A DNA stretch of 64,000 bases. It comes from Quercus robur. Its lineage: Eukaryota; Streptophyta; Magnoliopsida; Fagales; Fagaceae. The notes below the pieces were generated by a model. That model saw only the letters and a list, made by a program, of their open reading frames with translations, did not search any database and was not told the DNA's origin. Position 1 is the first letter of the stretch; the number at the start of each line of letters is the position of its first letter. The stretch spans positions 46,166,843-46,230,842 of the forward strand of contig NC_065538.1 in NCBI RefSeq assembly GCF_932294415.1, given 5' to 3'. Below are positions 47,434 through 58,572 of the stretch, in pieces. The translations under genes and the position numbers were made by a program.

Positions 47434-49440
47434 CAATATCTTTTTATTGAATGTGAATTCTAACAAATCCATCATTGGATTACATTTTCTTCTTACATCC
47501 TTTATACTTGCAAAATTTCCAAAAAATCAAAAATCAATAACTATGTCATCAATCAATTGTTAAAATTGCAAGTTTTTGTAGTCTTAAATTATGCATCATC
47601 CATTTTTCGCTGAATGTACACAATTTTATTACATCAATGCACTTAAATTTTTCTACAAATCTAGACAATTTGTACATCATATGTACTCAATTTATAATAG
47701 AATTTATAAAATTCTATACATTCAACTTATTCCTTTTTCCCAAAATGTACACAATTCTGTTTGATCAATGCACTCAATATCTTTTTATTGAATGTGAATT
47801 TTGACAAATCCATCACTGGATTACATTTTTTTTTACATCTTTTATACTTGCAAAATTTCCAAAAGATCAAAAATCAATAACTATGTCATCAATAAATTGT
47901 TAAAATTGCAAGTTTTTGTAGTCTTAAATTATGCATCATCCATTTTTCACTGAATGTACACAATTTTATTACATCAATGCACTTAAATTTTTCTACGAAT
48001 CTAGACAATCTGTACATCATATGTACTCAATCTATAATAGAATTTATAAAATTTTATACATTCAACTTATCCATTCTTCCCAGAATGTACACAATTCTTT
48101 GTGATCAATGCACTCAAATTTCTCTAAGAATCTAGACAATCTGTATATCAAATGTACACAATTTTTCATTGAATTTACTCAATTTTATACATTCATCATA
48201 TCCATTTTTTCACTAAATGTACACAATTTTTTGTTGGATTTACAGAATTTTGTACATTTAGCTATCCATTTTTTACAATTCTATACAAAGAACACATTCA
48301 TTTTTTATAAGAATCCATGAAAATTTTGTACTAGAAAGCACGGGTGTGGCTCCAGGGCTATTGCACCCGCACCCGATACTTGGCGACGTGCTGATTCACC
48401 TTTTTTTTTTTGGGTTTTCCAATTCATGCTGATTCGGGCGGAAACCAGTCGAAATTGGCCCGATTCGGGCCGAAATTAGTGTTAAAAAAAAAAAAAGTAA
48501 AAAAATTGTGTCAAAACTCTCTCAATGTTCATTCTTTTTATCCCTTCTTGAGTTTCACTAATTCTATTCTACCCATGGCATCAAATATAACCAAAAAAAA
48601 TCCAAAACAAAACAATGAACATTGAGAGAGAGAGAGAGAGAGAGAGGGTAAAAAACGAAGTGATCTTTGATAATTCTTTGAGCCTTCTTCAATCTTCACA
48701 TATTGCAGCACAAAGAGAGAGGCAGATAGAGTGTTACAAGTAAAAGAATAAAACATAGAGAAAGAACGGAAAACCAAGAGCTGTATACGGGTAGAAGAAG
48801 TGGGGTAAGTGAAATCTTAAATGGGAAAGTAATAAAAGTTTGCCACGTTATTCTTCCTTTAACGCTAGTGCCACGTTTTTATCAACCACGAATATAAACA
48901 TGAACAAACAGTGAAAATAAAAAGGTACTTTTTTTTTTTTTTTGTTATAAGTTATTAAAAAAAAGGTACTCTATTTAATAATATATAAATATATATTTAC
49001 CATTATATGAAAAAATATGATTAGTAATATATAAAAAATATAGATAAAAATATATTTAATAATTTAGTAAAAAGCATATTCTGCTGCACCCGCACTTTAA
49101 TTTTCAAAAATTGTCGAGTTGCCACAGCACACCCTCACTCGCACCCGAACCCGAATCCGAATCCGCACTTGTGTTTCCTAGAATTCGTACATCAAATGTA
49201 CACAATTTTATTTATTTATTTTTGTGGAATTTACTTAAGTGTATACATTTAAAGTATCCATTTTCCCTGAATGTATACAATTTTGTACTATGAACGCTCT
49301 CAATTTTTTTTAAGAACACATCAAATGTATAAAATTTTTAATTGAATTTATATATTTAACTGATCCATTTTTTACTGAATGTACACAATGCTCTGCATGA
49401 ACGCACTTAATTTTTTTTAAGAATCTAGAAAATCATTAAG
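47434..49440. repeat. Diverged tandem repeat, ~343-bp unit ('tgaatgtacacaatttt' motif), split by an insertion
   Basis: Two adjacent long units start with 'caatatctttttattgaatgtg' at about 47434 and 47777. Shorter derivatives, each with 'aagaatctagaca', 'tgtacatca' and 'tgtacacaatttt', run on to about 48330 and resume at 49182-49440. The interruption at 48331-49181 is a separate element. No coding potential or family is recognised. Confidence 0.75.
48331..49181. mobile_element. TIR element inserted into the 343-bp repeat array
   Basis: Ends CTAGAAAGCACGGGTGTGG and, inverted, CTAGGAAACACAAGTGCGG form an imperfect inverted repeat. Both ends are rich in 'gcacccg' segments. Flanking 8-mers ATTTTGTA and AATTCGTA agree at six of eight positions, which could be a decayed hAT-size duplication. 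The interior includes a (GA)n run at 48624-48646 and no transposase. Confidence 0.5.
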
Positions 49441-49448
49441 TTAGGATA

Positions 49449-49770
49449 TCTATACTATATATAAGAAGATTCCCCTCCTTCAATTGGACTTTTTTCATGT
49501 CAAAAATACCCTCATCAAGTATCCAATATATTTTCTTACAAGTTTTTAAAAAATAGGGTCAATAACGTCACACCAAATTACTTTTTTTTTTTTTTTTTAC
49601 AAGTTCAAACTTGCTTCTTTTTTTATTTATTTATTTTTTAATTTTTTTACATTAAAAACAGACATCTTTAAATTTAGGTTTCATTTTTCCAGTTTCTTTT
49701 CACGTTCTTTAATTCTTTTTCATTTTTTTTATAACTTTTTTCACGTTCTTTTAAATCTTGTACAGCTCAG

Positions 49771-49812
<42 letters not shown>

Positions 49813-50281
49813 TGTGGCTATATTTTTTCATGTTCTTTTTCATTCTATAAGGATGATTTTTTATTTTTATTTTTTTTTTCATTCAACCTATCGGATGAGG
49901 TTTTTTAATTTTTGGATAGAATTATTGATATAGGTTACCGTGGGATGAGGATTAGGTTTTTTTTTTTTTTTTTTTAATTTTTTCTTTCAACTTACGATAG
50001 GTTTTCGTTTTGACAAGTAGGGTTGTGTTTGAAAACATGAGTTAGTGGAAGAGTGGTTTTAACTTATTTTCTTTTAACCCTTCACCTTTAGAAAAGAAAT
50101 TACTGCTTATCTCTAAAGATTATCATTTTGGAGCTCAAAAAAAAAAAGTTTATCATTTTTATTTGTTTGAAAAATAAAAAATATATTTCTAAATTATAAT
50201 AAATGCAAATTATTAACTTTTACCCAAAAAAAAAAAAGAAGGGCCTCTGAGCATGCGCTCATGCGTGTACTCAGAGGCTAG
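49449..50281 (+). mobile_element. Non-autonomous Helitron with empty site in copy A
   Basis: The element starts TCTATACTATATATAAG (49449) after A and ends with a hairpin (gcctctgagcatgcgc..gtactcagaggc) and CTAG (50278-50281) before T. In the 34-kb paralogue the sequence reads 'ttaagttaggata' directly followed by 'tttggaaataagg' (34065-34086). Here the same two pieces flank the 833-bp element, so it entered exactly between A and T with no duplication. The left homology covers only about 13 bp; the right extends for tens of bases before the next insertion. Poly-T runs fill much of the interior; no RepHel coding. Confidence 0.88.
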
Positions 50282-50330
50282 TTTGGAAATAAGGAAATCA
50301 GAAAATAATTAATTTAGAGAGGATTTAGGG

Positions 50331-51117
50331 TCTGTTTGGGATCCGCTTATTTTGTTGAAACTGAAAACTTTTTACTGAAAGTATAGTAGATAAGGTAAAA
50401 GTTAGTTGAAATATACCGTGAGACTCATGAATAATATCAAAAAGTACAATGGGACCCATGAATAGTAGCAAAAATAAGCTGAATAGTAAAATAAGTTGGT
50501 AAAAATAATTTTTACCAAACATACACTTAGTGTGCGTTTGGATTGGGCGTTTTGCCCAATTCGCGCATTCTACGTTTTTTAGTGGGTCCCATGGGTACTG
50601 TTCACTTTTCTACCAAACTCAGCAAAACACAGATTTCTAGGTAAATTTGGGTTCCCCAACACTATTCATACCTTTAAAAATTATTTTGCTATAGTGTTTT
50701 CAGTAATAAGTTTTCAGTTTTTAGCAAATAAGCGGTATCTAAACACACCCTTAGTGTGAGTTTGGATGTTGCTGAAATGATTTTCTCAGTGCGTTTGCGT
50801 TTTAAACAGTGGGTCCTGTGCACTGTTAATGGGACCCATAAGTACAAAATTCAGCAAAATTTTCATTAAAAAAGGGTCCCATGGCACTATTCACACATTT
50901 AAAAATTAATTTGCTACAATATTTTCAGTTTTCAGTTTTCAACAATAAGTGATATCTAAACAGACCCTTAGAGTCCATTTGGGATCAGCTTATTTTGCTG
51001 AAACTAAAATTTTTTTGTTGAAAGTACGGATGATAAATGTAAAATTTAGCTGAAATAGTACAGTGAGACCCATAAATAGTACCAAAAAGTGCAGTGGGAT
51101 CCACGAATAATAGCAAA
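50331..51117. mobile_element. Cluster of four related MITE-like units
   Basis: Units lie at about 50331-50530, 50531-50753, 50754-50970 and 50971-51117 (truncated). They start 'tgtttgggatc' or 'gtgcgtttggat' and end 'caaacatacactta' or 'atctaaacacaccctta'. Units 1 and 4 belong to one subfamily ('cttattttg.tgaaact'), units 2 and 3 to another ('gtgggtcc', 'cactattcacac'). Copy A has only 'tctttaaaaatgaatga' here. No coding. Confidence 0.75.
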
Positions 51118-51232
51118 AATATCACATTTCCATAAATGAGCTAAGTCAAACGAAATAGGAGTAGTTAATTTAGGACATGTCTTAAGGGGCACTTAAAAAT
51201 AAAATCTTTCATGAACAATGAGAATCAGATCA

Positions 51233-51316
51233 ATCAGTTTTCTAGGCAGATTTATCTAGCCTGCCTTAATAAAACATCTTTGTCTTCTTTCTCAAAAAAA
51301 AAAAAAAAAAAAAAAA
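51233..51316 (+). mobile_element. Short poly-A retrocopy with 11-bp target duplication
   Basis: An 84-bp insert with AATAAA and a terminal A-run of about 24 is flanked by GAATCAGATCA (51222-51232) and GAATCAAATCA (51317-51327). Copy A has a single uninterrupted version at about 34247. It is probably a very short 5'-truncated LINE or LINE-mobilised transcript. Confidence 0.8.
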
Positions 51317-52672
51317 GAATCAAATCATTTTTAAGTTATTTTCAAATTCAAAATTTGAAAAGATAATGGTTTTAAATAAATTAAATGCTAAAATATTTTT
51401 TAATAAAAGATAATATTTTTAAGTCAATTAGGTTTAAATTTCAAATTTGATTCTAATTCATTTAAAGTCAATTTAAGTTTTGAACTTCTCTTTCTCTCTC
51501 TCTCTCTCTCTCTCTGACTCTACGTAGTCTTTGACAGTAGAAGTAACGTACTCACCTTTCCTTGTGAGTTTTCAACCTCTCTAATCTGCTTTCTTATCAG
51601 ATTAGAATCTCATGAAGTAGCTGCTTCTGAACAGCAGGCTCAGTTTAGCATTTTGTTAAGATAATTTGAAATCTTGGTTATCAAACCATTAATGTCTCAT
51701 TATGTCAATCTTTCTTAGTTTAAACATTACGCTCTATTACTTATAATGGGCTTAAATCCTAACAAAAGAGATCTAATGAACCACGTACGTACGACGTACC
51801 TTGCCCACACCCCCTGTCATGGACTTGGGAGAATCTTCGTATTTAGGGAACAAGACTGAATGTCGCATGCAGTTGCACACTTAGAGCTTCTTTTTTTTAT
51901 GGCAAACTTGGAAGAGTATCATTCCAACTTGAAATTGAAATACAACAGAGCAAGGAAACAGGTAGAGACAACAAGAGAAATTACAAGAAGTCATCCCTAT
52001 TAATCTGCTGAATGGGAGGGGGGGGTGACACCTTTCCATATCTGAGTTTGGCCCGAGAGTTTAGCTTCCTTGGCTAACGCATGAGTTGATCTATTGCCGC
52101 CCCTTTTCAAGTGCTTGAAGGAATAACAAGAGAGGAGTGCGAAGAAGACTTGATATCATGAAGGATATGACCAACCTCACCACTTGAGTCTCTTAAGGAT
52201 AGAGCTTGAATCACTAATAGAGCGTCGGACTCAAAGATGGCACGAGAAATCTGCATCTCTAAAGCGAAAAGGACTCCCTGGAGAAGGGCAAATGCCTTGG
52301 TCACCTCAGCAGAAAAGTCTAATGGGAGGGGTTTGCTTAGAGCTCCGATGGGGTTGCCTGAGTAGTCTTTGATGATTACACCTATGCAAGAGTTCCTCCC
52401 ATTGTCTGAAGTTGCTCCATCTACATTGACCTTAAAGAAGCCTGGTGGGGGAGGGGGGGGGGGGGGGGGGTGGGGAGTAGGTAGCGTTAGGAGGGGCTGG
52501 ATGCAGGCATTATTGAAATCAAGTAAGGTTCTTCTAGCTAATTCCCACGCTTGCAATGGAGGGCCACCTGCATCATTGTGGATGGCTTGGTTCCTATTAC
52601 TCCAAATGGTCCAAGCAGTCATGAAGAAGATATTCAGCTCCCTAAAGGTCCCTTTCTTGACGAATTGGCCTG

Positions 52673-52982
52673 TGTTAAGGATACATCTGTAGTTGTCAAG
52701 GATAGCAACTAATTCATTTTCAGCTAGAGTTACTGATGTATCATAGCTGTAATATTCAAAATACAAATCTCGGATTGTGATGAGATAGGATTAGGATAAG
52801 ATAGAATTGAATTTTGAATCTGTATCTAAGTTATAAGATAGAAGTATATCTGAATTTGTATACATGTGATAAGTTAGAATTGTATTTAAATTTAAATCTG
52901 TAACAAACTCTTCTATATATTAAAAGGCCTTGAACCGTGAAAGGTAAGGCTTGAAAACAATTTCAATTATCTTGTTTTTTCA
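52673..52982 (+). repeat. Copia 5' LTR
   Basis: Starts TGTTAAGGATACA and ends TTTTTTCA. It aligns throughout with the 3' LTR at 58263-58572 with scattered substitutions, so the insertion is not recent. A 'tatatatta' stretch near 52914 may be the TATA box. Confidence 0.93.
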
Positions 52983-52990
52983 TGGTATCA
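52983..52990 (+). other. Copia primer-binding site (initiator tRNA-Met type)
   Basis: TGGTATCA directly follows the 5' LTR and matches the start of the usual Copia primer site complementary to initiator tRNA-Met; the match decays after eight bases. Confidence 0.7.
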
Positions 52991-52994
52991 TTCA

Positions 52995-53888
52995 ATGGCT
53001 TCCTCGTCTTCATCAACTTCTGCTGTGAACACTGCTACTTCTCCTTCTCCCACTTCACTTACTACCATTCACCATCTCATCATCATCAAACTTACCTGTG
53101 ACAACTACCTACTGTGGAAAGCTCAAATTGTTCCTTCTCTCAAGGGGCAACATCTCTATGGCTATCTCAACGGAACCACACTTGCTCTACCTCGGATTGT
53201 CACCATTGCAGCTGATGATACCACTCAAGCTATCCAAAATCCAAAGTTTCAGCACTGGCATTTGCAAGATCAAATGATACTCAGTGCCATTATTTCTTCC
53301 CTTTTAGAGAAAATTCTAGCCCATGTGGTTAAATTTACCACCTCTCGAGATGTTTGGTAGGCATTAGAACGCATGTTCACCTCCTAATCTAGGGTTAGGG
53401 CAATGCAAATCCACTATCAGCTCGCTACTTTGAAGAAAGGCAATTCCTCTATTGCTGATTATTTTCACCAGTTTACTTCATTGGTTAACACCCTTGCTAC
53501 CATTGATTAACCCTTGAACGAGTTTGAAATTGTTTATTTTCTTCTCGCTGGTCTTGGCTCAGACTATGATTCATTTGTCACCTCAGTGACTACAAGAGTT
53601 GATCCTTTCTCAGTTGAAGACTTGTATGGGCATTTATTAGCTCATGAACTCTGGCTTGAGCATCAATAACCAATTGTGGACCTCTCACTTGTAGGGGCAA
53701 ATTTTGCAAGGCGAGGGCTTTCACGTGGTGATCGTGTAGGTGGCTCCTCCCCTTTAGTAGGCCGTGACTCTTCATCCAAGAATCAACAGAATTTTTGAGG
53801 ATGGGGTCGTGGTCATTGTTCCTCTTCCTCCCAAAATCGTCCCATCTGCCAGGTTTGCCACAAGACAAGACACATGGCCTTGAAGTGC
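52995..53888 (+). pseudogene. Copia gag region
   Basis: The frame starts MASSSSSTSA and includes the DNYLLWKAQIVPSLKG and LYGYLNG segments of Copia gag. It is stopped by TAG 53358-53360 and TAA 53385-53387, with further stops near 53506, 53668 and 53797. It ends in a zinc knuckle CX2CX4HX4C at 53847-53888 (CQVCHKTRHMALKC). In life gag forms the particle that packages element RNA. Confidence 0.85.
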
Positions 53889-54395
53889 TATCACAGGTTT
53901 GATAATTCCTTCTCCATTGACACTACTAGCAACATGCATGCTCTACTCGCCACTCCACAAGCATCACCCGATCTCAATTGGTACCTCGATTCTGGTGCAA
54001 CTCATCATCTCACTTCTGATTTTGCAATTTTGAATGTGATGGAAGAGGAGTATCACGGTCCAAGTCAAATTCGCATTGGTAACGGTATTGGTTTGAATGT
54101 TAAACACATTGGCTCTACTAAACTATCCACTCCTTCCTCTTCTTTTCTTTTACATAATGTGCTCCATGTGCCTCACATTACCAAAAATTTGATTTCTGTT
54201 CACAAATTCACATATGATACTAATACCTCTATTGAGTTTCACCCCTCTTATTTCTTTGTGAAGGATCAAACAACGGCAAGAGTTCTGCTGTGCGGACTGA
54301 GTAGAAATGGGCTATACCTTTTTCCCTTTGCTTTCAATAAATTGCCTTCGTCATCATCTGTCTTTGTTGTTGAACGTACTTCTCCAGCACAATGA
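53874..54395 (+). pseudogene. Copia protease and pre-integrase region
   Basis: The frame encodes WYLDSGATHHLT, with the DSG active site of the aspartic protease (Asp codon at 53988). A VLHVPHITKNLISVHK segment follows, then a TGA at 54393-54395 just before the HSRLGHP pre-integrase motif, which continues in frame beyond the stop. Confidence 0.85.
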
Positions 54396-55278
54396 CACTC
54401 ACGCTTAGGACATCCTATTTTTCGTATTGTTAATCATGTTCTTTCAAAATTTGGTCTGCCTGTTATTTCCAGCAAAATTGTTCATCCTTGTTCTGCTTGT
54501 TTCAACTCTAAGAGTAAACAACTTTCTTTTTCATTATCTTGTACTCAAATAAATTTTCCTTTGGATTTAATTCACACCGATGTATGGGGTCCATCTCCTA
54601 TTTGCTCAAAATTTGGTTTCAAAAATTATGTCTCTTTTGTTGATGCGTACAGTCGCTATACTTGGCTTTATCCCATGACAAATAAAAGTGATGTGCTACC
54701 TATTTTTATTAAATGGCAAAAATATGTTGAGCGTTATTTTAATCACAAAGTAAAAGTTGTTCAATCTGATTGGGGGTGGTGGATATTACTCACTTAACAA
54801 TTTTTTCCAAAACTGTGGCATTACTTATCATGTATCTTGTCCTCACACGCTTCAATAAAATGGTGTTGTTGAGCGCAAACACCGTCATCTTGTGGAAACT
54901 GGTTTAGCATTATTAAATCATGCTCACATTCCTCTTCAATATTGGGAAGATGCATTTCAAATAGCTTGTTATCTGATAAATAGACTCCCCACTTCCACAA
55001 TACAAAATCTATCTCCTTATGAAAAATTGTTTGTTCAAGCACCTGATTATAATTTCTTGCGTGTTTTTGGTTGTGCATGTTGGCCAAATTTACGTCCTTA
55101 TAATTCTCACAAAATTCAACCACGCTCAACTCAGTGTGTCTTCCTTGGATACAGTTTACTTCATAAGGGATATAAATGTTTACATCTTCCTTCAGGTTGT
55201 GTCTATTTTTCCAAAGATGTGTTCTTCAATGAAGATGTCTTTCCCTTTGCTAGGCCTTGTTCCACAAATTTCCAGTAA
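54396..55278 (+). pseudogene. Copia integrase region
   Basis: HSRLGHP opens the region. The core has LIHTDVWGPS and VVQSDWGG (two catalytic Asp) and NGVVERKHRHLVETG (Glu). A frame change near 54770-54800 and a TAA in the 'caataaaatggt' stretch near 54855 break the core. The C-terminal RVFGCACWP and FLGYS segments follow. Confidence 0.85.
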
Positions 55279-55593
55279 CTATCTACTTCAAGTTTAACTT
55301 CTTTTCAGGTACAATCCTCTACTGGGCTTCGCAGCAATCCCTCTCTCTGTTGGCACGCCTTCTTTCACTTCTGCCACATTCCCCTCTTCAGCCCATATTG
55401 CATCTCCACAGGCCCATTCCGAAACCTAAGCTAGCCCACAATTGTTGGCTCATCCCTCATCTCCTTTACCTTATTCTGAATCCCTTCCCTCACATATCTC
55501 TCCGCCCCTTCAACTCTCCCAAATAATTCCCTTGACGACACTCAACCCACCGACCCTCAACCCATATCCACCGACCCTCAACCCACCCATCCC

Positions 55594-56764
55594 ATGATCA
55601 CCCGCTCCAAAAACTTAATCACCAAACCCAAAACCTTCACCGACAGTATCGTGCGATATCCAGTTCCGTGTGCACTCCTTGCTGATGGTAATGCCTCCAT
55701 TGTTGAACCCACTTGTTTCACCACTGCTGTGAAAGACTCCAATTGGCGTGCAGCCATGAATCTCAAGTTTGATGCCTTGCTAAAAAGTCAGACGTGGGTT
55801 CTTCTTCACACTGCTCGCAATGTCATTGGATGCAAATGGGTATTTTGGGTTAAGCGTAATGCCGATGGTTCCATTGAACGCTATAAAGCTCGCTTGGTGG
55901 CCAAAGGATTTCATTAATTGCCTGGAATTGACTTCGGAGAAGCCTTCAGTCCTGTAATCAAACCCACCACTATCAAAACAGTTCTCTCTATTGCTGTTTA
56001 AAGAGGCTGGGTTCTTCGCCAATTTGATGTTCAAAATGCCTTCTCTCATGGCCATCTATTTGAAGATGTTTATATGTCTCAACCTTTTGGGTTTATTCAC
56101 CCCCAATTTCCTAATCATGTTTGCAAGTTGAAGTAAGCTTTTTATGGGTTGAAGCAGTCCCCTCGAGCTTGGTTCTCACGACTCTCTTTTCACTTACTTG
56201 CTTTAGGCTTCAAAGGATCGAGGTCTAATTCTTCTCTGTTTATTTATCATAGTGCCACCATTACTATATATTTTCTCATTTGTGTGGATAATCTTATTAT
56301 TGTTACTGCCTCTAAACCTTCTGCAATTGATGATCTTCTTTGTCATCTAAAGACTAATTTTGCTATTAAGGATCTAGGTAATCTCAATTTTTTCCTTGGC
56401 ATTGAGGTTCTGCCAAACTCCTCGGGTCTTGTCTTGTCTCAGAAACGTTACATTATTGATCTTTTAAGGAAGACAAATATGCTAGAGGCAAAACTCGCCA
56501 GCTCTCCCATGGCTCAATCCACAAGTTTATCTGCTTTTGAGGGGGATCCCCTTTTTGATGTCACTATGTATAGAAGTACCTTTGGGGCTTTGCAATATCT
56601 CTCCCTTACCTGTCCTGACATTTCTTTCACAATCAACAAACTCTCTCAGTTTATGCATCGCCCTACTAACATCCATTGGCAGTCTATCAAACGCTTCCTG
56701 CGTTATCTTAAGCAAACTATTCATTTTGGTTTGCAGCTGCACCGCTCTAAGTTCAATTCTTTTC
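55594..56764 (+). pseudogene. Copia reverse transcriptase region
   Basis: Recognisable blocks are NWRAAMNLKFDALL, GCKWVFWVKRNADGSIERYK, ARLVAKGF, FDVQNAF and FYGLKQSPRAW. The catalytic Tyr-Val-Asp-Asp box reads CVDN (near 56284), so the second Asp codon has become Asn. Stops lie after GFH (55915-55917), near 56000 and near 56134. Translation is cut by the insertion at 56765. Confidence 0.88.
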
Positions 56765-57776
56765 TGATAAGCCAAAAATGAATTGACCCCTTGTGATAAA
56801 TTAACCAATTAATTTAGCCAAGTGAATTAATTAAGTTAATTAATATGCAAACGCGTGGTAGCACAAACAAACCACCAATAAACTAATTATGCATCGGAAA
56901 ATAAATAACACGGTGATTTGTTTACGAATGGGGAAAACCTAACGGCAAAAACCCTACCGGGTGATTTTCAGGTCACCACTCCCGAAATTCCACTATTATC
57001 ACAACAAGCGGTTCCAAGTAAAGGAATCTCAGTACCTTATACCAACCTACAGTTGAACCCTTATCCCAATACCCAATTGGACTTGTTCTGTAGTGACAAT
57101 TTCCCCTTTTGATGCACGGCTCCCAAGTATGTGACTAACCAATGCGCGGAGCCTAGTACACGACTTCAATCACCAACTAGAGAAGGTTGTTGGCTGCAAA
57201 ATTTTTCAGTTCATTCCAACGATGAAGATCAAGAAGATGCTTGGTCACAAAATCCTACAGTGCACATACACAGCAACTTCTTCACAAGAATGATGAACTA
57301 GGGCAAAATTTTGTCTCCAGTTACAAATTGCTTGAACAAACTTTGCTCAACACTTGTGCAACATGTATACACTTTGACGGCCCTTAAAATAATCATTTTA
57401 TATGTCTAGGGTTAGAAGAAAAGAAAGCCCAAACACATAATCACGGATTAGAGTCAAAACAAAACTGGAATTCTGTTTTTCATAAAGCTCGATAGATACT
57501 TGTCTGTCGAGATGCTGTCAAGCCACGGGGCTGGAACAGCTTCTTAAGCTCGATGGATAGCTAGCTGTCGAGCTTTAATGAATAGCACTTCTTCAGCTTG
57601 AATCTTGGATAGACTTGCATGTCTTCAACACTTGATCCTGAAACACAGTTTCTTGAAGTATTAAACACATTCTAGATATACCCAAATACAAGTAAAGTGC
57701 ATTTTGTCAAAAGATAAGTCAATTACATAAAATAGCGACATATGTTCCTAACAAGTGAATCACATATGTCCTAACA
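56765..57776 (-). mobile_element. Solo-LTR-like insertion within the Copia RNase-H region
   Basis: The insert separates two halves of Copia coding (SKFNS before, AFSDAD after). On the minus strand it begins TGTTAGGACATATG and ends GGCTTATCA, i.e. TG..CA. Flanking 5-mers are TTTTC and TCTTC (four of five identical). It is 1012 bp, with no internal coding of a known family, and looks like a solo LTR of another element. Confidence 0.6.
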
Positions 57777-58262
57777 TCTTCAAGCCTTCTCTGATGCAGA
57801 TTAGGCTGGATGTCGTGATGATCAGCGGTCTACTGGAGGTCTCTGTGTCTTTCTGGGCAACAATCTTATTTCCTGGAGTTGTAAAAAGCAACAGATAGTG
57901 GCTCGATCCAGTATAGAGGCTGATTACAAGGTCCTTGCCAATGCTTCAGCTGAGGTTAAATGGTTGCGTACCCTTTTGTTTGAACTTGGAATTCCTATCT
58001 CTAGTTTTCCTGATCTGTGGTGTGACAACATTGGTGCGACCTATTTATCCTTAAATCCTATTTTCCATGCTCGCACTAAGCATGTTGAGATTGATTTTCA
58101 CTTTATTTGAGATATGGTTGCTGATGCTCCTCTTCTCATTCGTTTTCTGTCTACCAGAGATCAGCTTTCTGACATTTTTACAAAGCCTTTGTCTTCCTCC
58201 AGATTTTCTCTTCTTTGGACCAAGCTCAATGTATCTCCAATACTATTGTGCTTGCGGAGGCG
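57777..58262 (+). pseudogene. Copia RNase-H region and polypurine tract
   Basis: The frame continues FSDAD, then a TAG in place of the Trp codon, [11 protein letters not shown], and, in frame, [28 protein letters not shown] and [14 protein letters not shown]; further stops follow. The last bases before the 3' LTR (cttgcggaggcg) are the polypurine-type primer site. Confidence 0.85.
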
Positions 58263-58572
58263 TGTTAAGAATACAACTGTAGTTGTCAAGGATAGCAGCT
58301 AATTCATATGCAGCTAGAGTTACTGATGTATCACAGTTGTAGTATTCAAAATACAAATCTCGGATTGTGATGAGATACGATTAGGATAAGATAGAATCGT
58401 ATTTTGAATTTGTATCTAAGTGATAAGATAGAAGTATATATGAATTTGTATACATGTGATAAGTCAGAATTGTATTTAAATTTGAATATGTAACAAACTC
58501 TTCTATAAATGAAAATGACTTGAAACGTGAAAGGTAAGGCTTGAAAACAATTTCAATTATCTTGTTTTTATA
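58263..58572 (+). repeat. Copia 3' LTR
   Basis: Aligns end to end with the 5' LTR, has the same length, and is followed by the GCCTG duplication. It ends TA instead of CA. Confidence 0.92.

Larger units (their letters stand above)
50282..51717. repeat. Duplicated segment, copy B part 1
   Basis: This matches 34073-34620 of copy A but is expanded by a MITE cluster (50331-51117) and a poly-A retrocopy (51233-51316). The remaining parts (50282-50330, 51118-51232, 51317-51717) align colinearly, including the (CT)n run and 'ctctacgtagtc' stretch. Confidence 0.88.
52673..58572 (+). mobile_element. Full-length but degenerate Ty1/Copia retrotransposon
   Basis: Two 310-bp LTRs (52673-52982 and 58263-58572) start TGTTAAG. 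The 5' LTR ends CA and the 3' LTR ends TA. The element is flanked by GCCTG at 52668-52672 and 58573-58577. Internal order is gag, protease, integrase, reverse transcriptase, RNase H, as in Copia. Many stops and frame changes make it non-autonomous. It inserted into the LINE and later received a solo-LTR-like insertion at 56765-57776. Confidence 0.93.

Noticed and set aside
52184-52692. Plus-strand frames with a poly-Gly run
   Set aside because: Antisense of the LINE RNase-H frame, whose poly-Pro and catalytic residues identify the minus strand as coding.
53590-56055. Minus-strand frames across the Copia element
   Set aside because: Shadows of the plus-strand gag-pol remnant.
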